Shown: piece after piece, positions 27,650-35,714 of the stretch
Layout of the letters: every line of letters starts with the position of its first letter
Numbering within the stretch: the first letter of the stretch is position 1
NCBI GenBank assembly: GCA_017560945.1
Contig: JAFZDY010000019.1
Location: 1 to 64,000 of the forward strand
Direction: 5' to 3'
Length of the DNA stretch: 64,000 nucleotides
Source of the DNA: Bacteroidaceae bacterium
GTDB lineage: Bacteria; Bacteroidota; Bacteroidia; Bacteroidales; Bacteroidaceae
The notes under the pieces: generated by a model
Told to the model about the DNA's origin: nothing
Databases searched by the model: none
The model's input: the letters and a program-made list of their open reading frames with translations, nothing else
Position numbers and translations under genes: made by a program

Positions 27650-28579
27650 ATGCGTAAAGTAATAGGAATAGGCGAAACCATCTACGACATCATCTTTCAA
27701 AACGGACAACCCACGGCCGGAGTACCAGGAGGATCGGCATTCAATTGCCTCATCTCCTTAGGTCGTGCAGGGATACCTGTAACCTTCATCAGTGAAACAG
27801 GAAACGACCGTGTAGGAGAAATCATTCTCGACTTCATGCGCGAAAATGGTGTGAGCACCGAGTATATGCAGGTTTATCCAGAGGGAAAGTCGGCCATCTC
27901 ATTGGCCTTCCTCAACGAACAAAGCGATGCTCAATACCAATTCTACAAGGATTACCCCGCCTGTCGCCTGGAAGTGGATTTCCCAAAGATAGAAAAAGAC
28001 GACCTTGTCGTTTTCGGATCCTATTTCGCCCTCAACCCCGTTTTACGTGCCAAAGTGAGCGAATTCCTCGACTATGCCCGTCGCCAAGGAGCCATCATCT
28101 ACTATGACGTAAACTTCCGTAGTACTCACATCGGGGAGATGATGAAACTTACCCCCACCCTCATTGAGAACTTTGAATACTCGGACATTGTACGCGGTTC
28201 GGATGAAGACTTCCGCAATATGTACAACCTGAGCGAGGCCGATGACATCTACCGACAAAAAATATCTTTCTATTGCCCCAATTTCATCTGTACACGTGGT
28301 GGACGAGGTGTCAACTTACGTACTCAAACGATTAAGAAGGACTATAGTGTGACTCCACTTAACCCTGTAAGTACGATCGGTGCGGGCGACAATTTCAATG
28401 CAGGCATCCTCTTCGGTCTTTTGCGCTACCGCATCCGTCGCGATGACCTACCCACCCTTACCGAACGCGATTGGGACGATATTATCCGTTGCGGCACTGA
28501 TTTCTCCTCGCACGTGTGCATGAGTTATCACAACTCAGTCTCCCGCGAATTTGCCGAGGAGTATGCAAAGAAGCATTGA
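27650..28579 (+). CDS. PfkB-family carbohydrate kinase (fructokinase-like)
   Basis: 309 residues from the ATG at 27650, which starts at MRKVIGIGETIYDII as in the family. The N-terminal glycine-rich motif is GGSAFNCLISLGRAG; the C-terminal anion-hole/catalytic motif is STIGAGDNFNAGIL. It phosphorylates a sugar with ATP, fructose being the commonest substrate of close relatives. It lies 147 bp after the SIS isomerase, separated by a GTTTCC...GGAAAC hairpin (27524-27546), so joint transcription is uncertain. Confidence 0.88.
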   Translation: MRKVIGIGETIYDIIFQNGQPTAGVPGGSAFNCLISLGRAGIPVTFISETGNDRVGEIILDFMRENGVSTEYMQVYPEGKSAISLAFLNEQSDAQYQFYKDYPACRLEVDFPKIEKDDLVVFGSYFALNPVLRAKVSEFLDYARRQGAIIYYDVNFRSTHIGEMMKLTPTLIENFEYSDIVRGSDEDFRNMYNLSEADDIYRQKISFYCPNFICTRGGRGVNLRTQTIKKDYSVTPLNPVSTIGAGDNFNAGILFGLLRYRIRRDDLPTLTERDWDDIIRCGTDFSSHVCMSYHNSVSREFAEEYAKKH

Positions 28580-28684
28580 TGTTACCTTTCAACCTAACAG
28601 AGGGGAATCCAACATATTCAATTTAAAAGGGAAGAATAGTCTTTTTGTCCTATTTATTTCCCATTTTTCAAGTTAGACACCCCA

Positions 28685-28814
28685 CACATAAGCGTCGCCA
28701 AATAACGCTTAAGCGTAACGAAATAACGCTTAAGAGATAATTTGGTAACGCTTAAGACTTATGTAACTATCGCTTAAGAGATTTTTCAGTAACGCTTAAG
28801 AGATTTTTTTGGAT
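28685..28814. repeat. Six-unit degenerate tandem array, 21-22-bp period, CGCTTAAG word
   Basis: CGCTTAAG occurs at 28706, 28727, 28749, 28771 and 28793, with a degenerate unit (CACATAAG) at 28685. The spacings are 21, 21, 22, 22 and 22. Four units are preceded by TAA, and three continue as AGAGAT. The array sits between converging genes. From 28815 to 29050 the sequence is AT-rich with nothing I recognise. Confidence 0.8.
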
Positions 28815-29050
28815 TACTCCCGTATTTTTATTCCATTAAATATCAACAACTTACAAATCATGTATTTCTAATTTTTCTCAAAACAGAAGAAGAATTAGAG
28901 AATATTCCCTCATACAATCACAAAATAGAGGGGGGACGACTTCCACTTTTTACTATTCAAAATGTTGTATTTTTTTTAAATAAAACAACAAAACTCTTAT
29001 TCTGCAACTATTCAATAAGCCGTTTTTTAGGATAGAGAGATACACATCTA

Positions 29051-29084
29051 AAAAAAGTCCTGCACCCACAGGTACAGAACTCCT
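29051..29084 (-). terminator. Terminator of the minus-strand lipoprotein gene
   Basis: Read on the minus strand, AGTTCTGTACC and GGGTGCAGGACT form a stem with a 3-nt loop, followed by a run of six T. Confidence 0.75.
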
Positions 29085-29152
29085 TTTAGACTTTAGAATT
29101 AAGCTGACTACCCAACTGAGATTGGGCATCGAAGTACGGCACTTTTGTGCGT

Positions 29153-29824
29153 TTATTCCATTTTGGTAAGTATAACTTCGTAATATACCTTACCGTCCTT
29201 TGAACTGTCGGTCTGTCTGAGAAGGTTGCTATCCTTATCGTACCAACAAGTAATCTTTGTGAAAATCTCGTTATCACCAATTTCCGCAATGTGAGTTTCA
29301 GAGAACTTCACACAGTCAAATGTACCTACTGGTATTGTTATCTTTTCTGAACCATAAACGTTTCTGTCTTTTACGGCAAGTTCAATCATAACTTCAGTGG
29401 TGTCAGAAACAGCCTTCAACACCAGTCTTGCTGGTTCTAACGTAGTACTTTCACTCATGTCGTTAAGGTATTTTATCGTATTGGAACCTTCTACAATCTC
29501 AAGATTATCTCCAAACGATGCAAGATGCTTAGCAAAAAGACTCTTCAGGGGAAGTTCTGTATATTCACCTTCAATTTTGGATGTATACAAATTTGAAATT
29601 ATCTCTCCAGAATCCAGATAAGTATAAGTCTGAGAGGAGGTTACTGTAGAATCAGTCACTTCCATTATCTCCACTACCAAAGACAACTTTTTGATAGTAT
29701 CATCCATCGTATAAATTACATCGTAAAACTTTTTGTCACCTACTTTAGGCTTGGGTTTGCTATTCTGGACGCATGCAGAAAGGCCCAATACCATGACCAA
29801 AGACATTAGAAACAGTTTTTTCAT
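29153..29824 (-). CDS. Lipoprotein of unknown function, DUF3108/TapB-like
   Basis: 223 residues. A lipoprotein signal (LFLMSLVMVLGLSAC) is clear. The body is all-beta in character, with phrases such as YDVIYTMDDTIKKLSLVVEIMEVTDSTV, YGSEKITIPVGTFDCVKFSET and TKITCWYDKDSNLLRQTDSS. The IPVGTFDCVKF / WYDKDSNLLR pattern is shared with DUF3108-type envelope proteins, which also include the protein at 58878. Function unknown. Its 5' leader is unusually long and palindromic. Confidence 0.75.
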   Translation of the reverse strand: MKKLFLMSLVMVLGLSACVQNSKPKPKVGDKKFYDVIYTMDDTIKKLSLVVEIMEVTDSTVTSSQTYTYLDSGEIISNLYTSKIEGEYTELPLKSLFAKHLASFGDNLEIVEGSNTIKYLNDMSESTTLEPARLVLKAVSDTTEVMIELAVKDRNVYGSEKITIPVGTFDCVKFSETHIAEIGDNEIFTKITCWYDKDSNLLRQTDSSKDGKVYYEVILTKME

Positions 29825-29843
29825 TTTTAATTGTTTTTAGTTC

Positions 29844-29941
29844 CGCAACACTTTATGTGATATTTTTCGTAAGCACCCAGACATCATTTTATTGCTCAGG
29901 TGATATACCCTATCAAGAAAATCACTTAACTTAGTGTTGCG
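29844..29941 (-). promoter_or_regulatory. Structured 5' leader (long inverted repeat) of the lipoprotein gene
   Basis: CGCAACACT and AGTGTTGCG are perfect 9-bp arms 80 bp apart, extended by AGTGAT/ATCACA. Inside are CACC/GGTG and AGCA/TGCT pairings. A -7 element TACTTTTG (minus strand, 29974-29981) places the start of transcription just upstream, so the whole element would be in the mRNA. It fits no riboswitch class I can name. Confidence 0.4.
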
Positions 29942-29984
29942 ATAAAACCAAGCAATTTCCCAGACTGGCATTGCAAAAGTATAT

Positions 29985-30310
29985 ATAAATTCTGAAAAAT
30001 CACTCCATCTGGGCAAACTTTTGAAACATTCCCCATTTCCTCAAGGATATCGGAATGAATATGGCGGAAATTTTTACGGTTTGTTTTTCACATTTTCAAG
30101 TCAACGGTCCCTAAACTCTAAACTGAAAGAAGTGGGACAGAATCTTTCCTATCGAGTTGATTCACAAAGGAAGCGTAGCATAGAGTAAAACAATGGAGAA
30201 ACCATCTATCGATAGTTTATATATAAATCAATTAATATACACTTTACTCATCTCTTACTTATACTCATTCAAAATCAAGAAGGAGACAATCCTATGTATG
30301 AATAAATAAA
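29985..30310. other. Gene-free AT-rich stretch
   Basis: No plausible reading frame, RNA gene or repeat was recognised between the lipoprotein promoter and palindrome B. Confidence 0.5.
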
Positions 30311-30313
30311 AAA

Positions 30314-30369
30314 AGGCGCGGACTATGCGATTCACTTTTACACTAGTGAAATCTACGTAATCCGCGCCT
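30314..30369. repeat. Long dispersed palindrome, copy B (AGGCGCGGA ends)
   Basis: The arms AGGCGCGGA...TTCAC and GTGAA...TCCGCGCCT fold over most of 56 bp. It lies 22 bp beyond the valS stop on the minus strand, the same position as copies A and C relative to their genes. Confidence 0.7.
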
Positions 30370-30391
30370 AAATTATATCAAGTTACAACTT

Positions 30392-33031
30392 TTACTTCTT
30401 TAACGCTGCAATGCTCTCCTTCAGTGCGGCAATCTTGCTCTCTGCATCGGCTTGCTTCTTGCGCTCCATTTCAATAACGGCGGCAGGAGCCTTGCTTACA
30501 AACTTTTCGTTGCTGAGTTTCTTCATTACACTTTGGAGGAATCCTTCATTGTAAGCCAAGTCGGCTTCGAGTTTCTTCAACTCTTCCTCTACATTGATCA
30601 AGTTACCAAGAGGCACTGCATATTCGGTGGTACCTACCATGAATGAAGCAGATCCTTCTGCTTTGTTTTCTACAGAATCAACATTTGTGAGATTACAAAG
30701 TTTAGCGATTACTGAATTGAAAGTAGCTACGGGATTCTCACCTACCACCTGCAGAGACAGAGTCTCCTTTTGTGCAATATTCTTCTGCAAACGGATGGTG
30801 CGAATGCCACCAATCACCTCCTTCACGGCTTCAAAGTTCTTGATGATAGCCTCATCACAAGTAGTAGGAATGTTCAACTCCTGCACCATAAGGCTCTCTC
30901 CCTCCTTACGATCGTAGAGGTGTTGCCAAAGTTCTTCGGTGATGAAGGGCATGAAGGGGTGAAGCAACTTCAACAGACTATCAAAGAAGCCAAGTGTCTT
31001 TTCATAAGTCACACGGTCAATAGGTTGCGGTTCACCATTGACATAAGCAGGTTTCACCATCTCGAGGTACCAACTTGAGAACTCATCCCAGAAGAGTTTG
31101 TAAACGGCCATCAAAGCCTCGCTCAAGCGATATTTTCCAAAGAGGTCATCCACCTCAGCAGCAGTCTTAGCCAACATAGATTCGAACCACTGAGTAGCCA
31201 AAGCAGCATACTCGGGTTGTTCAATATCGGCAACCTGCCATCCCTTCACGAGACGGAAGGCATTCCATATCTTATTATTAAAGTTACGGCCTTGTTCACA
31301 CAATGTGTCATCAAACAGGATGTCGTTTCCTGCAGGAGCCGAAAGCATCATACCCATGCGCACACCATCCGCACCGAAGCGTTCGATAAGTTCGAGCGGA
31401 TCGGGACTGTTACCCAATGACTTAGACATCTTGCGACCCAACTTATCGCGTACGATACCTGTGAAGTATACATTCTTGAACGGCATATCGCCCAAGTATT
31501 CGTATCCTGCCATAATCATACGAGCCACCCAGAAGAAGATGATATCCGGACCTGTTACCAAGTCACTGGTGGGATAGTAATAATTAATTTCCTCGTTACC
31601 CGGATTGTTGATACCATCGAACAATGAGATGGGCCAAAGCCATGATGAGAACCATGTGTCGAGGCAATCGTCATCCTGACGGAGGTCAGCAGAGGTCAAG
31701 TTTGCATTACCAGTCTTTTCCTTTGCCAACTCAAGAGCCTTTTCGGCATTCTCAGCCACTACATAACCACCTTCGGGCAAATAGTAAGCAGGGATGCGAT
31801 GACCCCACCAAAGTTGACGACTGATACACCAATCCTTGATGTTTTCCAACCAGTTACGATAGGTATTCTTGTATTTTGCAGGATAGAATTTCAACTCGTC
31901 GTTCATCACGGGAGGCAACGCCATATCTGCAAAGTGTTGCATCTTGAGGAACCACTGCATTGAGAGTTTCGGTTCAATGGGTACATTGGTACGCTCTGAG
32001 CAACCTACCTTATTGGTATAAGCCTCCACCTTTTCCAACAAATCGGCCTCGGCCAAATCCTTTTCAATCTGCTTGCGCACATCGAAACGATCCATGCCGA
32101 CGTACATACCAGCGGCCTCGCTCAGTGTACCATTGTCATTGAAGATGTCGATAGAGGGAAGATTGTACTTCTCGCCCAACATATAGTCGTTCACGTCGTG
32201 AGCTGGAGTCACCTTCAAGCAACCAGTACCGAATTCGATATCCACATAATCGTCCTCGATGACGGGGATAACGCGATTTACCAAAGGTACAATCACCTTT
32301 TTACCCTTCAACCACTCGTTCTTTGGGTCATTGGGGTTGATACACATGGCCGTGTCACCCATGATGGTTTCGGGACGGGTAGTAGCCACGATGGCGTAAC
32401 GTCCCTCAGCATCACCCTCTACCTTGTAGCGCAAGTAGTAGAGTTTGCTGTTCTCTTCCTTATAGATTACCTCCTCGTCACTGAGAGCAGTCAATGCCTT
32501 GGGGTCCCAGTTTACCATGCGAACACCACGGTAGATGAGACCCTTATTGTAAAGGTCAACGAATACCTTAATCACACTCTCGCTACGAGCATCGTCCATA
32601 GTGAAAGCCGTGCGATCCCAGTCACACGATGCGCCCAACTTGCGCAATTGCTTCAGGATGATGCCTCCGTGTTCGTCGGTCCACTCCCATGCGTGCTTCA
32701 AGAACTCGTCGCGTGTAAGGTCAGTCTTCTTGATGCCCTGCTGAGCCAAGCGGTTTACCACCTTCGCCTCAGTAGCAATAGAGGCATGGTCAGTACCCGG
32801 CACCCAACATGCGTTGTATCCCTTCATGCGAGCGCGACGCACGAGGATGTCCTGAATAGTATTGTTGAGCATATGTCCCATGTGGAGCACACCCGTTACG
32901 TTGGGCGGTGGGATAACGACGGTGTACGGCTTACGTCCATCGGGTTTCGAACTGAAGAGTTTGTTGTCCAGCCAATACTGGTACCATTTTCCCTCCACAT
33001 CTGCGGGATTGTACTTACTTGCTAATTCCAT
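30392..33031 (-). CDS. valS: Valyl-tRNA synthetase
   Basis: 879 residues, full length. Class I signatures are present: [17 protein letters not shown] (HIGH type) and [12 protein letters not shown] (KMSKS). The C-terminal ~65 residues form the coiled-coil tRNA arm. An editing domain lies between. It charges tRNA-Val. The leader between the likely -7 element (TACATTTG, minus strand, 33162-33169) and the ATG contains a three-unit palindromic array. Confidence 0.97.
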   Translation of the reverse strand: MELASKYNPADVEGKWYQYWLDNKLFSSKPDGRKPYTVVIPPPNVTGVLHMGHMLNNTIQDILVRRARMKGYNACWVPGTDHASIATEAKVVNRLAQQGIKKTDLTRDEFLKHAWEWTDEHGGIILKQLRKLGASCDWDRTAFTMDDARSESVIKVFVDLYNKGLIYRGVRMVNWDPKALTALSDEEVIYKEENSKLYYLRYKVEGDAEGRYAIVATTRPETIMGDTAMCINPNDPKNEWLKGKKVIVPLVNRVIPVIEDDYVDIEFGTGCLKVTPAHDVNDYMLGEKYNLPSIDIFNDNGTLSEAAGMYVGMDRFDVRKQIEKDLAEADLLEKVEAYTNKVGCSERTNVPIEPKLSMQWFLKMQHFADMALPPVMNDELKFYPAKYKNTYRNWLENIKDWCISRQLWWGHRIPAYYLPEGGYVVAENAEKALELAKEKTGNANLTSADLRQDDDCLDTWFSSWLWPISLFDGINNPGNEEINYYYPTSDLVTGPDIIFFWVARMIMAGYEYLGDMPFKNVYFTGIVRDKLGRKMSKSLGNSPDPLELIERFGADGVRMGMMLSAPAGNDILFDDTLCEQGRNFNNKIWNAFRLVKGWQVADIEQPEYAALATQWFESMLAKTAAEVDDLFGKYRLSEALMAVYKLFWDEFSSWYLEMVKPAYVNGEPQPIDRVTYEKTLGFFDSLLKLLHPFMPFITEELWQHLYDRKEGESLMVQELNIPTTCDEAIIKNFEAVKEVIGGIRTIRLQKNIAQKETLSLQVVGENPVATFNSVIAKLCNLTNVDSVENKAEGSASFMVGTTEYAVPLGNLINVEEELKKLEADLAYNEGFLQSVMKKLSNEKFVSKAPAAVIEMERKKQADAESKIAALKESIAALKK

Positions 33032-33067
33032 TTTCGTATGTATGTTTTTTACTTATTTGTCTTTGCA

Positions 33068-33133
33068 TTTTTTGCCCTACGGGAAAAATATTTTTCTCCT
33101 ACGGAGGAAGAAATTTTTCCCAACGGGGGAGAA
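33068..33133 (-). repeat. Three palindromic 22-bp units in the valS leader
   Basis: Centres GCCCTACGGG, CTCCTACGGAG and CCCAACGGGG lie at 33078, 33100 and 33122, exactly 22 bp apart, each flanked by T-runs on the left and A-runs on the right. In the minus-strand mRNA each unit can form a T-rich/CCC-GTA-GGG/A-rich hairpin. The same word type recurs in the carB leader (55743-55811). Confidence 0.75.
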
Positions 33134-33281
33134 AATCCGAGTCAATTACAGAAATTCTGTGCAAATGTAATAATAATCATTGGATTACACGTTTTGTTGG
33201 ATAAACTTTTTGTGCAATAGCAGAAAAAAAGGAGGGGAAATCGGAAAACCGATTCCCCCATCCCTTCATTCTTTCCTTTAT

Positions 33282-34118
33282 TCACGACTCGATTGCTCCA
33301 TGTCTTTGCTTTATGCCGTTCGGAGTTTCTATGATTCCCGTCTTGCGGGTTTCACGACGAATGGCCTTGTTCTTGTCCATGGATTCTTTGGTCTTGTAGG
33401 GACGCTTATGATCGAGGTGTAACACTATTGCCGAATAGCATATCTGCTTTGACTTGATGCCTAAGTTGAAGAGGCGTTCGCCAAACTCACGGTCTTGTCC
33501 ACCATAGTGCATCTCCTCGTTGTAGCCATTGATACGCATCATGTCGGCTCTCCACCCCGAGGCATTGCATCCATTCCAAGTGGTGCCACGAGGGGTGATG
33601 TGGTTCATCATACGTGTAAACACCTTGCTCTTCACCAATTTAGAGCACTTGAAGTTAACCTCCAACCCTTGACTTTTGAGCCAAGCGAGGTCAAAGGCAC
33701 GCTCCGACTCAACATCCTCTTGTGTGAGCGCCTGGCTGATGCTCATCGGGAGTTTGAAGTAACCTCCCGAGAGGAAATAACCCTTTTGGGCATAAGCCTC
33801 GTGTGTGGCAATGAAGTCACGTCGGGGCACACAATCCTGGTCGGTAAAGATAAGATACTCACTCTCAGCCGCCAACAATGCTTTATTCAAAATGCGCGAC
33901 TTTTCAAAACCTTTATCCTCGTGCCACACATGCTTGATGGGCAGACGATCACGAAAACTATCTATCAATTGACGTGTATCGTCGCGTGAGCCATCGTCGG
34001 CTATCACTATTTCGTCGGCTGGACGTGTCTGATACAGATATCCCCACAAGGTCTTTTCCAACCAGGCAGGATTGTTGTATGTAGAGATGACTACACCTAT
34101 TGTCTGAGGTTTCTCCAT
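33282..34118 (-). CDS. Family 2 glycosyltransferase with galactosyltransferase-like C-terminus
   Basis: 278 residues. The GT2 nucleotide-binding start VVISTYNNPAWLEKTLWGYL and the DXD-region YLIFTDQDCVPRRDF are clear. A C-terminal Glyco_transf_7C-type segment (YGGQDREFGERLFNLGIKSKQ) resembles chondroitin-type galactosyltransferases. No membrane helix, so cytosolic face. It probably adds a sugar to a surface glycan; acceptor unknown. It starts 8 bp after the M20 gene and is co-transcribed with it. Confidence 0.9.
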   Translation of the reverse strand: MEKPQTIGVVISTYNNPAWLEKTLWGYLYQTRPADEIVIADDGSRDDTRQLIDSFRDRLPIKHVWHEDKGFEKSRILNKALLAAESEYLIFTDQDCVPRRDFIATHEAYAQKGYFLSGGYFKLPMSISQALTQEDVESERAFDLAWLKSQGLEVNFKCSKLVKSKVFTRMMNHITPRGTTWNGCNASGWRADMMRINGYNEEMHYGGQDREFGERLFNLGIKSKQICYSAIVLHLDHKRPYKTKESMDKNKAIRRETRKTGIIETPNGIKQRHGAIES

Positions 34119-34125
34119 GTCTTGA

Positions 34126-35481
34126 TTATTCCAAATTCTTGTAAAACTCTACTACTGCCTCTATTCCTTTTCGGAAAATGTCGAGGCGGAAGTTCTCGTT
34201 GGGTGAATGAATAGCATCACTCTCAAGGCCAAATCCCATAAGGATGGTCTTTATACCAAGGATGCGCTCAAAATCAGCAATGATAGGGATGCTACCTCCT
34301 CGACGTACGGCCAAGGGTTGTTTACCAAAGGCCTTGGCAAATCCCTTCTCTGCGGCTTGATAAGCTGGCAAATCGATGGGGCAAACATATCCCTGTCCAC
34401 CATGCATGGGGGTGACTTTTATTTTTACCGACTTGGGAGCCACACTTTCCAGATAGTCGGCCATCAGATGGCTGATTTTCTCATGATCCTGATTAGCCAC
34501 CAGGCGACAACTTATCTTGGCGTATGCTTTGGAGGGAAGCACCGTTTTACTTCCTTCGCCCGTATATCCTCCCCAAATGCCGCAAATGTCAAAGGCTGGG
34601 CGACAACTATTGCGTTCGAGGGTGCTATACCCTACCTCGCCTTGCAACTCGTCCACACCGATGGCGGCCTTGTAAGCCTCTTCGTCAAAGGGGATGTGTG
34701 CTATCATATCGCGTTCGGCATCAGGCACAGGAAGCACATCGTCATAGAAGTGGGGCACCATGATGCGTCCGTTTTCATCCACCACTTGAGCCAAAATCTT
34801 GCAAAGGGTGTTAATGGGATTGGCCACTGCTCCTCCAAAATGTCCTGAGTGCAAGTCGCGATTAGGGCCAGTCACCTCCACTTCCCAATAAGCCAATCCT
34901 CTAAGACCTGTGGTGAGCGATGGCAACTCTGCACCCAGCATGGATGTATCGGACACCAATATGATGTCAGCCTTCAGCAACTCACGATGTTTTTCGAGGA
35001 ATGCACCAAGGCTGGGTGAGCCTATCTCCTCCTCACCTTCGAAGATGAACTTCACATTGTGCTTCATCGCCCCCTGCTTCACCAGGTATTCAAAGGCTTT
35101 TACCTGTATAAATCCTTGTCCCTTGTCATCGTCAGCGCCACGTGCCCAAATGCGGCCATCTCTCACCTCGGGTTCAAAGGGATTGCTTTTCCACAGTTCC
35201 AATGGCTCCACAGGCATCACATCGTAGTGAGCATACACGAGTACAGTGGGCGCATCGGGATTGACGATATACTCAGCATACACCAATGGATGGCCATCTG
35301 AAGGCATGATTTGGGCCTTCTGAACTCCAGCGGCCAATAACAAGTCGCACCACCTTTGGGCACAACGCTTCATATCGTCCACATGTTGAGGCAATGCACT
35401 GATGCTTGGTATTCGGATAAGACTGAACAATTCATCCAACATCCGTGCCTCATTTTCCTGAATATACTGCTTTATTTCCAT
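34126..35481 (-). CDS. M20-family metallo-dipeptidase
   Basis: 451 residues. Zinc-site motifs are VYAHYDVMPVEP (first ligand region), GADDDKGQ (bridging Asp) and FEGEEEIGSPSL (catalytic Glu pair). The lid or dimerisation domain lies in the middle and HGGQGYVCPID in the second half. It resembles the dipeptidase/carnosinase-like branch of M20. Cytosolic. The role is peptide breakdown. First gene of a two-gene unit with the glycosyltransferase. Confidence 0.92.
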   Translation of the reverse strand: MEIKQYIQENEARMLDELFSLIRIPSISALPQHVDDMKRCAQRWCDLLLAAGVQKAQIMPSDGHPLVYAEYIVNPDAPTVLVYAHYDVMPVEPLELWKSNPFEPEVRDGRIWARGADDDKGQGFIQVKAFEYLVKQGAMKHNVKFIFEGEEEIGSPSLGAFLEKHRELLKADIILVSDTSMLGAELPSLTTGLRGLAYWEVEVTGPNRDLHSGHFGGAVANPINTLCKILAQVVDENGRIMVPHFYDDVLPVPDAERDMIAHIPFDEEAYKAAIGVDELQGEVGYSTLERNSCRPAFDICGIWGGYTGEGSKTVLPSKAYAKISCRLVANQDHEKISHLMADYLESVAPKSVKIKVTPMHGGQGYVCPIDLPAYQAAEKGFAKAFGKQPLAVRRGGSIPIIADFERILGIKTILMGFGLESDAIHSPNENFRLDIFRKGIEAVVEFYKNLE

Positions 35482-35646
35482 AATATATTATTTTCGTGTG
35501 GCGAAGATAATGCAAGGTTGGGGAAGAAAAAAATAATTCCGCCTATTTTTTATCACAAAGCCTCCAAAAACATTCATTTCGTCCACTTACCTCCCCAGTC
35601 AGCATTTTCATTATGAAACCCTATCTATACCATTTTCGTTCATTTT

Positions 35647-35690
35647 TAGGTATAAAATGTTCGTAATTTAGTCAAAAACCACTATCTTTG
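35647..35690 (+). promoter_or_regulatory. Promoter and putative self-binding boxes of the AraC-type regulator
   Basis: TAGGTAT at 35647-35653 and AGTCAAA at 35670-35676 precede the -7 element TATCTTTG at 35683-35690. The same two words form boxes ahead of the porin gene (38999-39019 and 39092-39113). Confidence 0.45.
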
Positions 35691-35714
35691 CGGCAAAAGT
35701 TTAGAAAAAGGGGG

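Noticed and set aside
28685..28814. CRISPR array
   Set aside because: Units are contiguous and degenerate, with no constant repeat separated by unique spacers; the 21-22-bp period is too short and no cas gene is present. The same holds for the other arrays.
33038..33220. Short + strand frames upstream of valS
   Set aside because: They consist of the palindromic leader array and have no start signals.
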